Source: an uncultured Mesorhizobium sp. | Lineage (GTDB): Bacteria; Pseudomonadota; Alphaproteobacteria; Rhizobiales; Rhizobiaceae | Assembly (NCBI GenBank): GCA_950071955.1 | Contig: CATMOC010000054.1 | Location: forward strand, 1-12,233 | Length of the DNA: 12,233 nucleotides | Reading direction: 5' to 3' | In this document: piece after piece, positions 1 to 8,272 of the stretch | Layout: every line of letters begins with the position of its first letter | How positions within the stretch are numbered: position 1 is the stretch's first letter | Made by a program: the position numbers and the translations under genes | The notes under the pieces: generated by a model | Told to the model about the DNA's origin: nothing | What the model saw: the letters and a program-made list of their open reading frames with translations, nothing else | Databases searched by the model: none

Positions 1-1
1 T

Positions 2-2983
2 GGACGGGATGAAGACCAGCGACAGGACCGTCGAGACCAGAAGCCCGCCGATCACCGCGATCGCCATCGGTGCCCGGAACTCGCCGCCATCGCCGAACGC
101 CAGCGAGGCCGGGATCATGCCCGCCGACATGGCGATGGTGGTCATGATGATCGGGCGGGCACGCTTGCGGCAGGCGTCGAGGATGGCTTCCGCGCGCGGC
201 ACGCCGTGCTTCACCTCCTCGATGGCGAAATCGACCAGCATGATGGCGTTCTTGGTGACGATGCCCATCAGCATGAGGATGCCGATCACGACGGGCATCG
301 AGACAGCCGAGTTCGTCAGCCACAGGGCCGTCACCACGCCGCCGATCGACAGCGGCAGAGAGCCCAGGATCGTGATCGAGTGGAACACCGAGCCGAAGAG
401 CAGGATCAGCACGACCAGAACCAGCATCAGGCCGGTGACCATGGCCATGGCGAAGCCGGCGAAGACCTCGCCCATGACCTCGGCGTCCCCCGTCTCCTGC
501 ACGCGCACGCCTTCCGGCAGGTTCTGGACCCGCGGCAGGGCGTTGACCAGCGCGAGGCCTTCGCCGATCTCGTAGCCGGGCGCCATGTCGGCGCCGATGA
601 CGACGCGGCGCTGGCGGTTGAAGCGCTGGATCGACGACGGGCCCTGGCCATAGCTGATGCTCGCCACCGAAGAGAGCGGCACGGTGGCGCCGGTCGCCGT
701 CTGCACCGGCAGGGAACTGACGACCGAGAGATCGTCGCGCGCCTCCTCGTCCAGTTGCACACGGATCGGTATCTGGCGGTCGCCCACCGTGTACTTCGCG
801 AGGTTGGCGTCGATGTCGCCGATCGTGGCGATGCGCAGCGTCTCCGACAGGGTGGCAGTCGAGATGCCGAGTTGGGCCAGGCGGTCGAGATCGGGCTCGA
901 CGATGATTTCCGGCCGGTCGAGCGCGGCGTTGGAGGAGATCGCGCGGAATTTTCCCGTCTGGGTCATGGCGCTCTGGATCTCGCGCGCCGTCGTGTCCAA
1001 GAGGTCGCCGTCGGTGCCCATGACGCCGAACTCCAGCGCGCGCTGACCGCGATCGTTGACGAAGTAGACGCGCAGGTCCGGCACGACGGCGAGCTTCGTC
1101 AGGAGCGTCTCCTCGATCTCGGCCTGCTTGACCGCGCGTTCCGACTTGTGGACGAGGTCGGCGACCACGGTGGCGCGGCGCGGCTCGAGCGAACCGGTCG
1201 GGCTGGAGCCGCCGATGACGTAGACATTCTCGACCTCGGTCATTTCCCGCATGATCTCCGTCACCTGGTCGGTCGTCTCGCGGGTATCCTCCAAGAGCGT
1301 GCCCGGCGGCAGTTCGAGCGAGAAGACGATGCGGCTGGCGTCCTCCTTCGGGATGAAGCCCGATGGCAGGAAGCCGATCGCATACATCGAGGCCCCGAAG
1401 AAGCCGATGCCGGCGAGCAGGGTCAGCCAGCGGAAGCGCAGCGAGGTGCGCAGGAAACCCATGTAGCCACGCATGATGAAGCCGGGCTTCGGCTCCTCGT
1501 GGCCGTGGCCGCGCAGGAAATAGGCGGCGAGCATCGGCGTGATCAGCCGGGCGACCAGCAGCGAGAAGAACACCGCCACGGCGACGGTGAGGCCGAACTG
1601 CTTGAAGTACTGGCCCGCGACGCCGCCCATGAAGGAGACCGGCGCGAAGACGGCCATGATCGTGGCGGAGATCGCGATGACGGCGAGCCCGATCTCGTCG
1701 GCCGCCTCCAGCGCCGCGCGATAGGGCGACTTGCCCAGTTTGATGTGGCGCACGATGTTCTCGATCTCGACGATGGCGTCGTCGACGAGGATGCCGACCA
1801 CCAGCGTGATGCCGAGAAGGCTGACGAGATTGAGCGAGAAGCCCATCAGGTCGAGCGCCCAGAAGGTGGGGATGGCCGAGAGCGGCAGGGCGGAGGCGGC
1901 GACCAGGGTGGCGCGGAAATCGCGCAGGAACAGGAAGACCACGAGCACGGCCAGCACCGCGCCCTCGACCAGCGTCTCCATGGCCGAATCGTAGTTGCCC
2001 TCCGTATAGGAGACGGAATCGTCCACCTTCGCGATCGAAACGTCCGGATATTCCGCCTGGAGCTTGGCGATCGCAACTGTCGCCCGCTCATTCACCTCGA
2101 CGTCACTCTCGCCCTTGCCACGGAAGATGCCGAACGAGACGACGGTCTGGTTGTTGACGCGGGCGAACGACTTCGGTTTCGCCCAGGAATCGGTGACAGT
2201 CGCGATGTCCGACAGGGTGACGCGCCGGCCGCCCGCGAGCGGGATTTCCAGCGAGCGCAGGCCTTCGATCGAATTGGCGCCGCCGAGCGTGCGGATGGTC
2301 TGGTCGCGGCCGCCGAACTCGCCGTTGCCACCGGTCAGGTCGACGTTGGCGGCCCGAAGCGCCCGATTGACGTCGCCGGCCGTCGCGCCGAGCGCCGTCA
2401 GGCGGTCCGGATCGATCTCGACCTTGATCTCGCGCGTCACGCCGCCGTAGCGATCGACGCGGGCCACGCCCTTCAGCCCCTGGAGGTCTCGGATCACGAC
2501 GTCGTCCACGAACCAGGAGAGCTCCTCGATGGTCATGGCCGGCGCACGCACGGCGTAGGTCAGGATCGCCTGGCCCTCGACGTCGATGCGGTTGACGAGG
2601 GGCTCGTCAGAGGTTGCCGGCAATGCCGAGCGGATGCGCTCGACGGCGTCCTTGACGTCGTTGACGGCGGTCTGAGTGTCGACTTCGAGCCGGAATTCGA
2701 CCACCGTCTGGGAATTGCCCTCGGTGATCGTCGAGACGACGTTCTTGACGCCCGAAATGTTGGCGACCGCGTCCTCGACCCGCTTGGTGACCTGGGTCTC
2801 GAGTTCGCTCGGCGCGACGCCCGGGTCCTTCACGACCACCGAGACGAGCGGGATATCGATGTTGGGGAAGCGCGTGATGGGCAGGTTGGCGAAGCTGATC
2901 AGCCCCAGCGCCGTCAAGACGATGAAGAGCAGGACGGCCGGAACCGGATTGCGGATCGACCAGGCGGAGAAGTTCCAGTTCAT
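2..2983 (-). CDS. RND efflux pump inner-membrane permease (AcrB/HAE1-like), 3' end outside window
   Basis: Inner-membrane proton-driven transporter of the resistance-nodulation-division superfamily, expected to pump hydrophobic drugs or other amphiphiles out through a tripartite complex. I translated the minus strand from the ATG at 2983: the frame stays open for 994 codons to the window edge with no stop. AcrB-type pumps are about 1030-1050 residues, so roughly 20-50 C-terminal residues are missing. The start MNWNFSAWSIRNPVPAVLLF is a typical first membrane helix. The TM4 motif GILVDDAIV carries Asp401 and Asp402 (AcrB Asp407/408), and GIVTKNAIMLVDFA carries Lys911 (AcrB Lys940), so the proton-relay residues are intact. 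The ATG overlaps the adaptor stop (ATGA), with GGGAG 10 nt upstream, implying translational coupling. Substrates cannot be predicted. The longer plus-strand open frame over this gene is an antisense shadow. Confidence 0.96.
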   Translation of the reverse strand, partial: MNWNFSAWSIRNPVPAVLLFIVLTALGLISFANLPITRFPNIDIPLVSVVVKDPGVAPSELETQVTKRVEDAVANISGVKNVVSTITEGNSQTVVEFRLEVDTQTAVNDVKDAVERIRSALPATSDEPLVNRIDVEGQAILTYAVRAPAMTIEELSWFVDDVVIRDLQGLKGVARVDRYGGVTREIKVEIDPDRLTALGATAGDVNRALRAANVDLTGGNGEFGGRDQTIRTLGGANSIEGLRSLEIPLAGGRRVTLSDIATVTDSWAKPKSFARVNNQTVVSFGIFRGKGESDVEVNERATVAIAKLQAEYPDVSIAKVDDSVSYTEGNYDSAMETLVEGAVLAVLVVFLFLRDFRATLVAASALPLSAIPTFWALDLMGFSLNLVSLLGITLVVGILVDDAIVEIENIVRHIKLGKSPYRAALEAADEIGLAVIAISATIMAVFAPVSFMGGVAGQYFKQFGLTVAVAVFFSLLVARLITPMLAAYFLRGHGHEEPKPGFIMRGYMGFLRTSLRFRWLTLLAGIGFFGASMYAIGFLPSGFIPKEDASRIVFSLELPPGTLLEDTRETTDQVTEIMREMTEVENVYVIGGSSPTGSLEPRRATVVADLVHKSERAVKQAEIEETLLTKLAVVPDLRVYFVNDRGQRALEFGVMGTDGDLLDTTAREIQSAMTQTGKFRAISSNAALDRPEIIVEPDLDRLAQLGISTATLSETLRIATIGDIDANLAKYTVGDRQIPIRVQLDEEARDDLSVVSSLPVQTATGATVPLSSVASISYGQGPSSIQRFNRQRRVVIGADMAPGYEIGEGLALVNALPRVQNLPEGVRVQETGDAEVMGEVFAGFAMAMVTGLMLVLVVLILLFGSVFHSITILGSLPLSIGGVVTALWLTNSAVSMPVVIGILMLMGIVTKNAIMLVDFAIEEVKHGVPRAEAILDACRKRARPIIMTTIAMSAGMIPASLAFGDGGEFRAPMAIAVIGGLLVSTVLSLVFIPS

Positions 2984-4200
2984 TGTGCGACGGCTCCCGT
3001 CCGGTCGCCCCGCACGGGCGTGATCTCGTCGCCGTCGGCCACGAAGGTTCCAGCGCGGGAGACGATCTCGTCGCCTTCGGCCAGTCCTTCCAGGATCTCG
3101 ACATAGCCGTCTGCCCGCGCGCCGAGCTGTACCGGAACGGTCGACACCCTGCCCTCCCCGTTCAGGCGCTGGAGAAAGCCATCGCTGCCGCGATAGACGA
3201 GCGCGGTCGAAGGCACTGCCACCCCCTCGCGCCGCAGGAGTTCGATACTGCCGCGGGCGAAATTGCCGGCCCGCACGTTCTCCTCGTCGGAGAGCGCGAT
3301 GCGGATCATGCCCATGCGCAGCTTCTGATCGACCTCGGGTTCGATCATGCGGATTTCGCCGGGGATCGCTTCGTCCATGCCCGGCAGGCGCACGTTCGCC
3401 TTGAGCCCGGCCGAAAGGCGCGGCAGCACGGTCTCAGGCACGTCGGCCGCGAGTTCGAGCTGGCCGTCGATGGCGATCCGGAACAGGGGGCCGACGCTTG
3501 CCCCGACGATGCCGCCAAGCGTCGCGTTGCGCGCGAGAATGAGACCGTCCGCCGGCGCCCTGACCTGCGTCTTCTCGATCTGGAGGTCGATGTTGCGCCT
3601 CTGCGCGTCGATGACGCCGAGCTGGGCCTCGGACGCGGCGAGCGCCTTCTGCGCGGAGACGAGCTTGGCCTGCGCGCTGTCATAGGCGTTCACGGCGTTG
3701 TCCAGCTGGGATTGCGCGGCGATGCCCTTCTTCTGCAACTGCCTGGCGCGATCTAGCCCCTCGTCGGCCTGGCGCACGCCGATCTCGGCGTCGGTGATCT
3801 GGGCGCGGACCTGCGCCACACTGGCATCCGCCTGGGCGCGGTTGGCCACGACCCGGGCGAGCTGCGTCTCCAGCATGGCCTTGTCGAGCACGGCGAGCAG
3901 GTCGCCCTTCTTCACCATGTCGCCCTGGTCGGCATGGAGTTCCAGCACGATCATGCCGGAGAGGTCGATCCCGACCGCCGCCTCCTCGCGCGGGACCACG
4001 GTGCCAGTCACCTCGAGCGTTTCGATCAGTTCGCGGCGCTCGGCCGGCACCACGCGGATGGCCGGCGGACGCGGAGCCTCGACCGCGCCGGCAGCCGTCT
4101 CGGCCTTGGGCGCGGTGAAGGCATCCTGGGAGATGCCGAGAGCCGCGGCCCCGGCAAGGAGCACCGCCGCGGCGGAAAACAGGAACCGGCTGGTCTTCAT
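2980..4200 (-). CDS. RND efflux periplasmic adaptor (membrane fusion protein, HlyD/AcrA family)
   Basis: Periplasmic adaptor that links the RND permease encoded just downstream to an outer-membrane channel. It has 406 residues, the usual size. Residues 1-24 form a hydrophobic export signal or N-terminal anchor without a lipobox cysteine, so it is probably not a lipoprotein, unlike AcrA. The first lipoyl half is near 62-106 (VTGTVVPREEAAVGIDLSG, then GDMVKKGDLLAVLD). An Ala/Gln-rich alpha-hairpin coiled coil spans about 107-212, and the second lipoyl half is near 213-245 (VRAPADGLILARNATLGG). The beta-barrel spans about 246-330 and the membrane-proximal domain about 330-395 (GLAEGDEIVSRAG). 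The start has GAGG 6 nt upstream. The gene lies 61 bp after the TetR stop and overlaps the pump start by 4 bp, indicating one operon. Confidence 0.96.
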   Translation of the reverse strand: MKTSRFLFSAAAVLLAGAAALGISQDAFTAPKAETAAGAVEAPRPPAIRVVPAERRELIETLEVTGTVVPREEAAVGIDLSGMIVLELHADQGDMVKKGDLLAVLDKAMLETQLARVVANRAQADASVAQVRAQITDAEIGVRQADEGLDRARQLQKKGIAAQSQLDNAVNAYDSAQAKLVSAQKALAASEAQLGVIDAQRRNIDLQIEKTQVRAPADGLILARNATLGGIVGASVGPLFRIAIDGQLELAADVPETVLPRLSAGLKANVRLPGMDEAIPGEIRMIEPEVDQKLRMGMIRIALSDEENVRAGNFARGSIELLRREGVAVPSTALVYRGSDGFLQRLNGEGRVSTVPVQLGARADGYVEILEGLAEGDEIVSRAGTFVADGDEITPVRGDRTGAVAQ

Positions 4201-4261
4201 AGTTCGCCTCGTCTGATGGCGGATTCAGTATCGGCCGACCGTTTCGGTCCGTTGCCGTTCG

Positions 4262-4930
4262 TCAGGTCGTTTCGTAAAGCTTGCGTTTCGGGCGCAGCAT
4301 CGCTTCCACTGTCACGCGCATCAGTGCCTCGACGCGGTCGAGTGACACCCCCTGCGCTGGAAGATCGTTGATCGCCAGACCCTCGCCGATAGCCATCATG
4401 ACCGGAAGGATCGTTTCCAGCTCGACGCAGGGATCGATCTCGCCGCGGCGCATCGCCGCCTCGAAATAGGTACGGAAGCTGGTCTGGACCTCGCCCATCG
4501 ACTGATGGCAGGTGAGCTGGATCGCCTCGTTGCGCATGGATTCGGCGCGAATCTCGGCAAAGAGCGGCGCGTTCCCGCTCTCGTGGATGTAGCGAAGGTG
4601 GGCGATCGCCGCCTTGACGAAGCCGTCGACCACGTCCGGGTTCTCGCCCATGGCGGCGAACATCTCGGCCTCGTGGCTGCGATCCGCTTCGGTGATCGCC
4701 TCGATGATCGCTTCCTTGGACGGGAAATAGCGGTAGAGCGCGCCCGGGCTCATGCCGAGCTCGGCACAGATCTGATGCATGGACGCACCCTGGAAGCCGG
4801 AGCGCACGAAGCAGGACTTCGCGGCGTCGAGAATGCGCATGACCTGCTGGTCGCGGCGTTCCGCGCGCGTCATGGGTGCCTCGGCGGCCTCGCCTTCCGG
4901 CTCGGCCACGAGCGGCTGCGATTGGGGCAT
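4262..4930 (-). CDS. TetR/AcrR-family repressor, first gene of the efflux operon
   Basis: One-component transcriptional regulator of 222 residues. The N-terminal DNA-binding domain spans about 25-80 (RILDAAKSCFVRSGFQGAS, then the helix-turn-helix ICAELGMSPGALYRYFPSKE). The rest is the variable ligand-binding and dimerisation domain, including FAEIRAESMRNEAIQ and an amphipathic C-terminal helix. A 20-residue acidic leader precedes MTRAERR. The ATG at 4930 is preferred because AAGG lies 9 nt upstream, but initiation at Met20 (4873) is possible. It is co-directional with, and 61 bp from, the adaptor gene. A promoter with two dyads resembling TetR-family operators lies directly upstream, so autorepression plus control of the pump is the natural model. 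The inducer is unknown. Confidence 0.95.
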   Translation of the reverse strand: MPQSQPLVAEPEGEAAEAPMTRAERRDQQVMRILDAAKSCFVRSGFQGASMHQICAELGMSPGALYRYFPSKEAIIEAITEADRSHEAEMFAAMGENPDVVDGFVKAAIAHLRYIHESGNAPLFAEIRAESMRNEAIQLTCHQSMGEVQTSFRTYFEAAMRRGEIDPCVELETILPVMMAIGEGLAINDLPAQGVSLDRVEALMRVTVEAMLRPKRKLYETT

Positions 4931-4947
4931 GCTAAATTACCTTGAGT

Positions 4948-4963
4948 GCGAACGATCGTTCTC
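4948..4963. promoter_or_regulatory. candidate TetR-family operator, proximal site
   Basis: GCGAACGATCGTTCTC contains the perfect 12-bp palindrome GAACGATCGTTC. It starts directly after the -10 hexamer, covering the predicted transcription start of the efflux operon. It shares 13 of 16 bases with the distal site. The paired arrangement suggests two repressor dimers, but binding is inferred. Confidence 0.65.
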
Positions 4964-4992
4964 AATTTAAGCGAATGTTCGTTCGCAGTCAA
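4964..4992 (-). promoter_or_regulatory. sigma-70-type promoter of the tetR-adaptor-pump operon
   Basis: Read on the minus strand, TTGACT (4992-4987) and TAAATT (4969-4964) are separated by exactly 17 bp, close to the sigma-70 consensus. Transcription would start near 4957, about 27 nt before the TetR ATG. The spacer is filled by one operator-like dyad and the start point lies in a second. Seen in sequence; activity is inferred. Confidence 0.7.
4971..4986. promoter_or_regulatory. candidate TetR-family operator, distal site
   Basis: GCGAATGTTCGTTCGC is an imperfect dyad with perfect GCGAA/TTCGC arms. It occupies 16 of the 17 bp between the -35 and -10 elements of the operon promoter. It matches the proximal site at 13 of 16 positions, with centres 23 bp apart. 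A protein bound here should block RNA polymerase. The neighbouring TetR protein is the obvious ligand, by inference. Confidence 0.65.
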
Positions 4993-5179
4993 GATGATGC
5001 ACTGCAACATGCAGACAAATCCGGCAGGAGCGGTAAATCGTCTCGCGCTATGGCTGGTAAAAAATGGGCGGAGCGGGCGTCGATGGCGCGGCTGCCGCGA
5101 GCAAATGGGATTTGACCGGGCTTGCCGGAACTGCATCCTTCAGGTCGAACGAGCGGCGGATGCATTGGGGGAAAGAGAC

Positions 5180-5644
5180 ATGCGCAGGACGGTGGTACCG
5201 GCGGCCCTCCAGGGCGTCTACGACAACTGGCACTTCGCGCCGGCCGTAATCGCCAACGGCATGATCTACTGCTCCGGGATCATCGGCACGAGCCCCGGCG
5301 GCGAGACGCCGGGCGCCGACGGGCTGAAGGGCGCCGAGACGACGCTCGCCGACCCCGACGCGCCGCTCGCCGCGCTGGCGGCAGTGGAGGACCCGGAAGC
5401 CCAGTTCGCCACCGCCTTCGAGGCGCTGAAGGCGATTTTGGCCGAATGCGGCGCGGAGCTATCCGACATCGTCGAGATCACGACCTACCACGTGGACATC
5501 GCCCGCCACATGGAGACCTTCATGCGGGTGAAGGACCGGTATCTCAAGGAGCCATGGCCGGCGTGGACGGCGATCGGGGTGAGCGAACTGATCGTGCCGG
5601 GGGGATTGATGGAGATCAGGGTAGTGGCGGTGGCGCGGGGGTGA
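5180..5644 (+). CDS. Rid-family (YjgF/YER057c/UK114) protein lacking the RidA arginine
   Basis: Small cytosolic protein of 154 residues in the Rid superfamily, whose canonical RidA members form trimers that hydrolyse reactive enamine/imine intermediates. Family hallmarks are the N-terminal strand with NGMIYCSGIIG, the helix FATAFEALKAILAECGAELSDIVEITTYHVD, and the C-terminal WPAWTAIGVSELIVPGGLMEIRVVAVA. In RidA the corresponding C-terminal stretch is PAR, whose Arg105 contacts the substrate carboxylate; here it is PAW (Trp129). The RidA Glu120 position appears to be Arg147. A Gly/Pro/Ala-rich insertion at about 38-72 makes it longer than the usual 125-130 residues. It is therefore more likely one of the non-canonical Rid subgroups than a true imine deaminase. 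The ATG at 5180 has GGGGAAAGAG just upstream; the frame stays open further upstream, but the family N-terminus fits 5180. It is divergent from the efflux operon and converges on parC with a 50-bp gap. Confidence 0.88.
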   Translation: MRRTVVPAALQGVYDNWHFAPAVIANGMIYCSGIIGTSPGGETPGADGLKGAETTLADPDAPLAALAAVEDPEAQFATAFEALKAILAECGAELSDIVEITTYHVDIARHMETFMRVKDRYLKEPWPAWTAIGVSELIVPGGLMEIRVVAVARG

Positions 5645-5694
5645 GAGGCAGACAGGGCAAGCCGCCGGCAAGCTTCACCCCGCCCGGCTACTTC

Positions 5695-7992
5695 TCACCC
5701 GAACTTCCCCGTCCGCGGAAATCCCTTCGGCACCATGCGCCCCGCCGAGGCGCGGTCGCCGATCCACTCGGCGAGTTCGTCCTTCGATTTCACGAAGGCG
5801 CGGCCGGCGGAATCGGTCCAGGTCAGGCCCGCTTCCAGCGCGAAGGTCTTGATGTCGGAGACGCCGCCGTCCTTGTAGCGCTGCAGGCGCACGCCCTTGC
5901 CGCGGCCCATCTCCGGGATCTGGACAAGCGGGAAGGCGAGCATCTTGCGGTTCTCGCCGACCGCGGCGACATGGTCGTCGCCGCTATTGATAAAGACGCA
6001 TCGCGCCGCCTCGTCGGGCGCCTTGACGTTCATCACCTGCTTGCCCTTGCGGGTATTGGCCGCCACCTCCTCTTCCGGCACGACGAAGCCGTAGCCCAGG
6101 TGCGAGACGAGCAGGAGCTTTCGCTTCGGATCGTGGACGAAGGCGGTGACGATGTCCTGGTCGTTCTCCATGTCGACGATGATGCGGATCGGCTCGCCGT
6201 GGCCGCGGCCGCCCGGCAGCCGGTCGACGCCGATTGTGTAGAACTTGCCGCCCGTGGTGAAGACCAGGATCTTGTCGGTGGTCTGGGCATGGAAGGCGAG
6301 CTTGAGCTTGTCGCCTTCCTTGAAAGACAGACTGTCGAATTCCGACAGATGGCCCTTCATGGCGCGCAGCCAGCCCTTTTCCGAGACGACGACCGTGACC
6401 GGCTCCTTCTCGATCATGGCGTGCTGGATATGCGTCTCGTCGTGCTCGGGCGCGTCGGCAAAGCGGGTGCGGCGCCGGCCGAGGTCGGTGCGCGAGCCGA
6501 AACGGTCGCGCAGCTTCTCGACCTCCCAGCGGATCGTCTTCCACTGCTTGGCGTCGGAGGCGAGCAGCGCCTCGATCTGCGATTTTTCGGCGGTGAGGTT
6601 GTCGAATTCCTTGCGGATCTCGAACTCCTCCAGCTTGCGCAGGGCGCGCAGGCGAAGGTTCAGGATGGCCTCGGCCTGAACGTCTGTGAGGTCCCAGCGG
6701 GCCATCATGACCTGCTTGGGTTCGTCCTCCTCGCGGATGATGCGGATCACATCGTCGATGTTCAGATAGGCGATCAGGTAGCCCCCGAGGATTTCGAGGC
6801 GCCGCTCGATCTCTGCCAGCCGGTGCCGGGACCGCCGGACGAGGACCTCCTTGCGGTGGTCGAGCCACTGCTGCAGCGCCTCCTTCAGCGAGACGATGTT
6901 CGGCACGCGCCCGCGCGACAGGACGTTCATGTTGAGGCTGAAGCGGTTTTCCAGCTCCGACAGCTTGAAGAGCGATTCCATCAGGATCGCCGGATCGACG
7001 CTGCGGCTCTTGGGGACGAGCACGACGCGGATGTCTTCGGCGCTCTCGTCGCGGATGTCCTCCAGGAGCGGCAGTTTCCGCGCTATCAAAAGTTCGGCGA
7101 TCTTTTCGATCAGCTTGGCCTTCTGCACGCCGTAGGGGATTTCCGTGACGACGATCTGCCACGTGCCGCGCCCCTGGTCCTCGACGGTCCAGTGCGCCCT
7201 CACCCGGAACGAGCCGCGGCCGGTCTTGTAGGCCTCGACGATCGTCTCCCAGCGATCGACTATGATGCCGCCGGTCGGAAAATCCGGTCCGCGGACCATG
7301 TTCTCGTCGTCGTCCTCCGGGTGCGGCGTCTGGGTCAGGAGGTCCTCGACCGAGGCGTCCGGGTGGTCGATCAGGTGGAGCGACGCCTTGCAGAGCTCGG
7401 CGACGTTGTGGGGCGGGATCGAGGTCGCCATGCCGACGGCGATGCCGGTGGATCCGTTGGCCAAGAGGTTCGGAAAGGCGCCGGGGAGAACCGTCGGCTC
7501 CTCGTTCTCCTCGTTGTAGGTCGCGCGGAAGTCGACCGCGTCCTCGGTAATGCCGGAGAGCAGTTCGGTCGCCGCCTCGGTCATGCGCGCCTCGGTGTAG
7601 CGCATGGCGGCGGCGTTATCGCCGTCGATGTTGCCGAAATTGCCCTGCCCGTCGACCAGCGGGTAACGCACGGAGAACGGCTGCGCCAGGCGCACCACCG
7701 CGTCGTAGATCGACTGGTCGCCATGCGGATGGAACTTGCCCATCACCTCGCCGACGATCGAGGCGCATTTGGCGAAGCGCTGGTCCGGATTGAGCCGCAG
7801 CAGGCGCATGGCGTGCACGATGCGGCGATGCACGGGCTTCATGCCGTCGCGCACGTCGGGCAGCGCCCGGTGCATGATGGTCGACAGCGCATAGGCGAGG
7901 TAGCGCTCCTCGAGCGCTTTCTTCAGATCGACGGGCTCGATGCCATCGCCGTCGCCATCGCCGGACCCCGGCGGAATCAGGCTTTTTCCCAT
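5695..7992 (-). CDS. parC: DNA topoisomerase IV subunit A
   Basis: Breakage-reunion subunit of topoisomerase IV, which with ParE decatenates replicated chromosomes. The 765-residue length fits ParC (E. coli 752). The winged-helix/tower core starts at about 25 ([20 protein letters not shown]), and the catalytic tyrosine is Tyr132 in [12 protein letters not shown] coiled-coil gate region follows at about 350-460. The C-terminal DNA-wrapping beta-pinwheel has degenerate blades, such as [12 protein letters not shown], rather than the strict GyrA box, favouring ParC over GyrA. The positions equivalent to quinolone-target Ser80 and Glu84 are Gln93 and Asp97. The N-terminus has a GDGDGDG run from a hexamer repeat. 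An in-frame TAA lies 9 bases upstream of the ATG, fixing 7992 as the earliest start; no clear Shine-Dalgarno is visible. It is a single gene convergent with the Rid gene. Confidence 0.97.
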   Translation of the reverse strand: MGKSLIPPGSGDGDGDGIEPVDLKKALEERYLAYALSTIMHRALPDVRDGMKPVHRRIVHAMRLLRLNPDQRFAKCASIVGEVMGKFHPHGDQSIYDAVVRLAQPFSVRYPLVDGQGNFGNIDGDNAAAMRYTEARMTEAATELLSGITEDAVDFRATYNEENEEPTVLPGAFPNLLANGSTGIAVGMATSIPPHNVAELCKASLHLIDHPDASVEDLLTQTPHPEDDDENMVRGPDFPTGGIIVDRWETIVEAYKTGRGSFRVRAHWTVEDQGRGTWQIVVTEIPYGVQKAKLIEKIAELLIARKLPLLEDIRDESAEDIRVVLVPKSRSVDPAILMESLFKLSELENRFSLNMNVLSRGRVPNIVSLKEALQQWLDHRKEVLVRRSRHRLAEIERRLEILGGYLIAYLNIDDVIRIIREEDEPKQVMMARWDLTDVQAEAILNLRLRALRKLEEFEIRKEFDNLTAEKSQIEALLASDAKQWKTIRWEVEKLRDRFGSRTDLGRRRTRFADAPEHDETHIQHAMIEKEPVTVVVSEKGWLRAMKGHLSEFDSLSFKEGDKLKLAFHAQTTDKILVFTTGGKFYTIGVDRLPGGRGHGEPIRIIVDMENDQDIVTAFVHDPKRKLLLVSHLGYGFVVPEEEVAANTRKGKQVMNVKAPDEAARCVFINSGDDHVAAVGENRKMLAFPLVQIPEMGRGKGVRLQRYKDGGVSDIKTFALEAGLTWTDSAGRAFVKSKDELAEWIGDRASAGRMVPKGFPRTGKFG

Positions 7993-8090
7993 GGTCGGGG
8001 GTTAGCGGAGGCAGCGGGCCGGGGCAAGTGGGACGAAAAGCCATCCCCGCGGATGTTTGCGTAACCCTCCCCCGCTCCCGACGCCACGAA

Positions 8091-8106
8091 ACGGCAACGT
8101 TGCCGT
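8091..8106. promoter_or_regulatory. perfect 16-bp palindrome, LacI/PurR-like operator candidate
   Basis: ACGGCAACGTTGCCGT reads identically on both strands and sits in the 280-bp gap between the divergent parC and secreted-protein genes. The central CAACGTTG core and the flanking ACG/CGT match the general form of LacI/GalR-family operators, with 12 of 16 bases shared with the PurR-box consensus ACGCAAACGTTTGCGT. No LacI-family gene is in the window, so function is inferred only. Confidence 0.35.
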
Positions 8107-8272
8107 GCGATCCGGATGGACGGTGGAATGCCGGCGGAGGTTCGTCCGCTGGATCACTGCGGGAGTGGCATAGTTTACAGACGGCGTCGGCTCGCGCCGG
8201 CAAGGACATCATACGGTCGCTTTTTCTTCGATTGATGACGAAGAACCCCACGGAAACCTCAGGGAACACATC

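Noticed and set aside
206..3106. Plus-strand open frame of 966 codons opposite the RND pump
   Set aside because: Its translation is a His/Asp/Arg-rich low-information sequence, while the minus strand gives a continuous, motif-bearing RND pump. It is an antisense shadow of GC-rich codons.
2983..3756. Plus-strand open frame of 257 codons opposite the adaptor gene
   Set aside because: It has no family features and lies entirely antisense to a clear membrane fusion protein.
5112..5140. Promoter for the Rid gene (TTGACC, 17 bp, ATCCTT)
   Set aside because: The -35 is good but the -10 is poor. It remains possible but is not strong enough to list.
4946..5179. N-terminal extension of the Rid protein to an ATG at 4946
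   Set aside because: The extension has no family homology, begins inside the operator/promoter region, and the ATG at 5180 has a good ribosome binding site and the expected Rid N-terminus.
5645..5694. Bidirectional terminator between the convergent Rid and parC genes
   Set aside because: Only a 5-bp GCCGG/CCGGC pairing with a long loop is present, with no T tract on either strand.
5122..8064. Plus-strand open frame of 980 codons opposite parC and overlapping the Rid gene
   Set aside because: The product is dominated by Arg, Asp, Ala and His without domains, and it conflicts with two well-supported genes. It is an antisense shadow.
8150..8176. Promoter for the secreted-protein gene (TGGATC with TAGTTT)
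   Set aside because: Both hexamers are weak and the spacing is not convincing.
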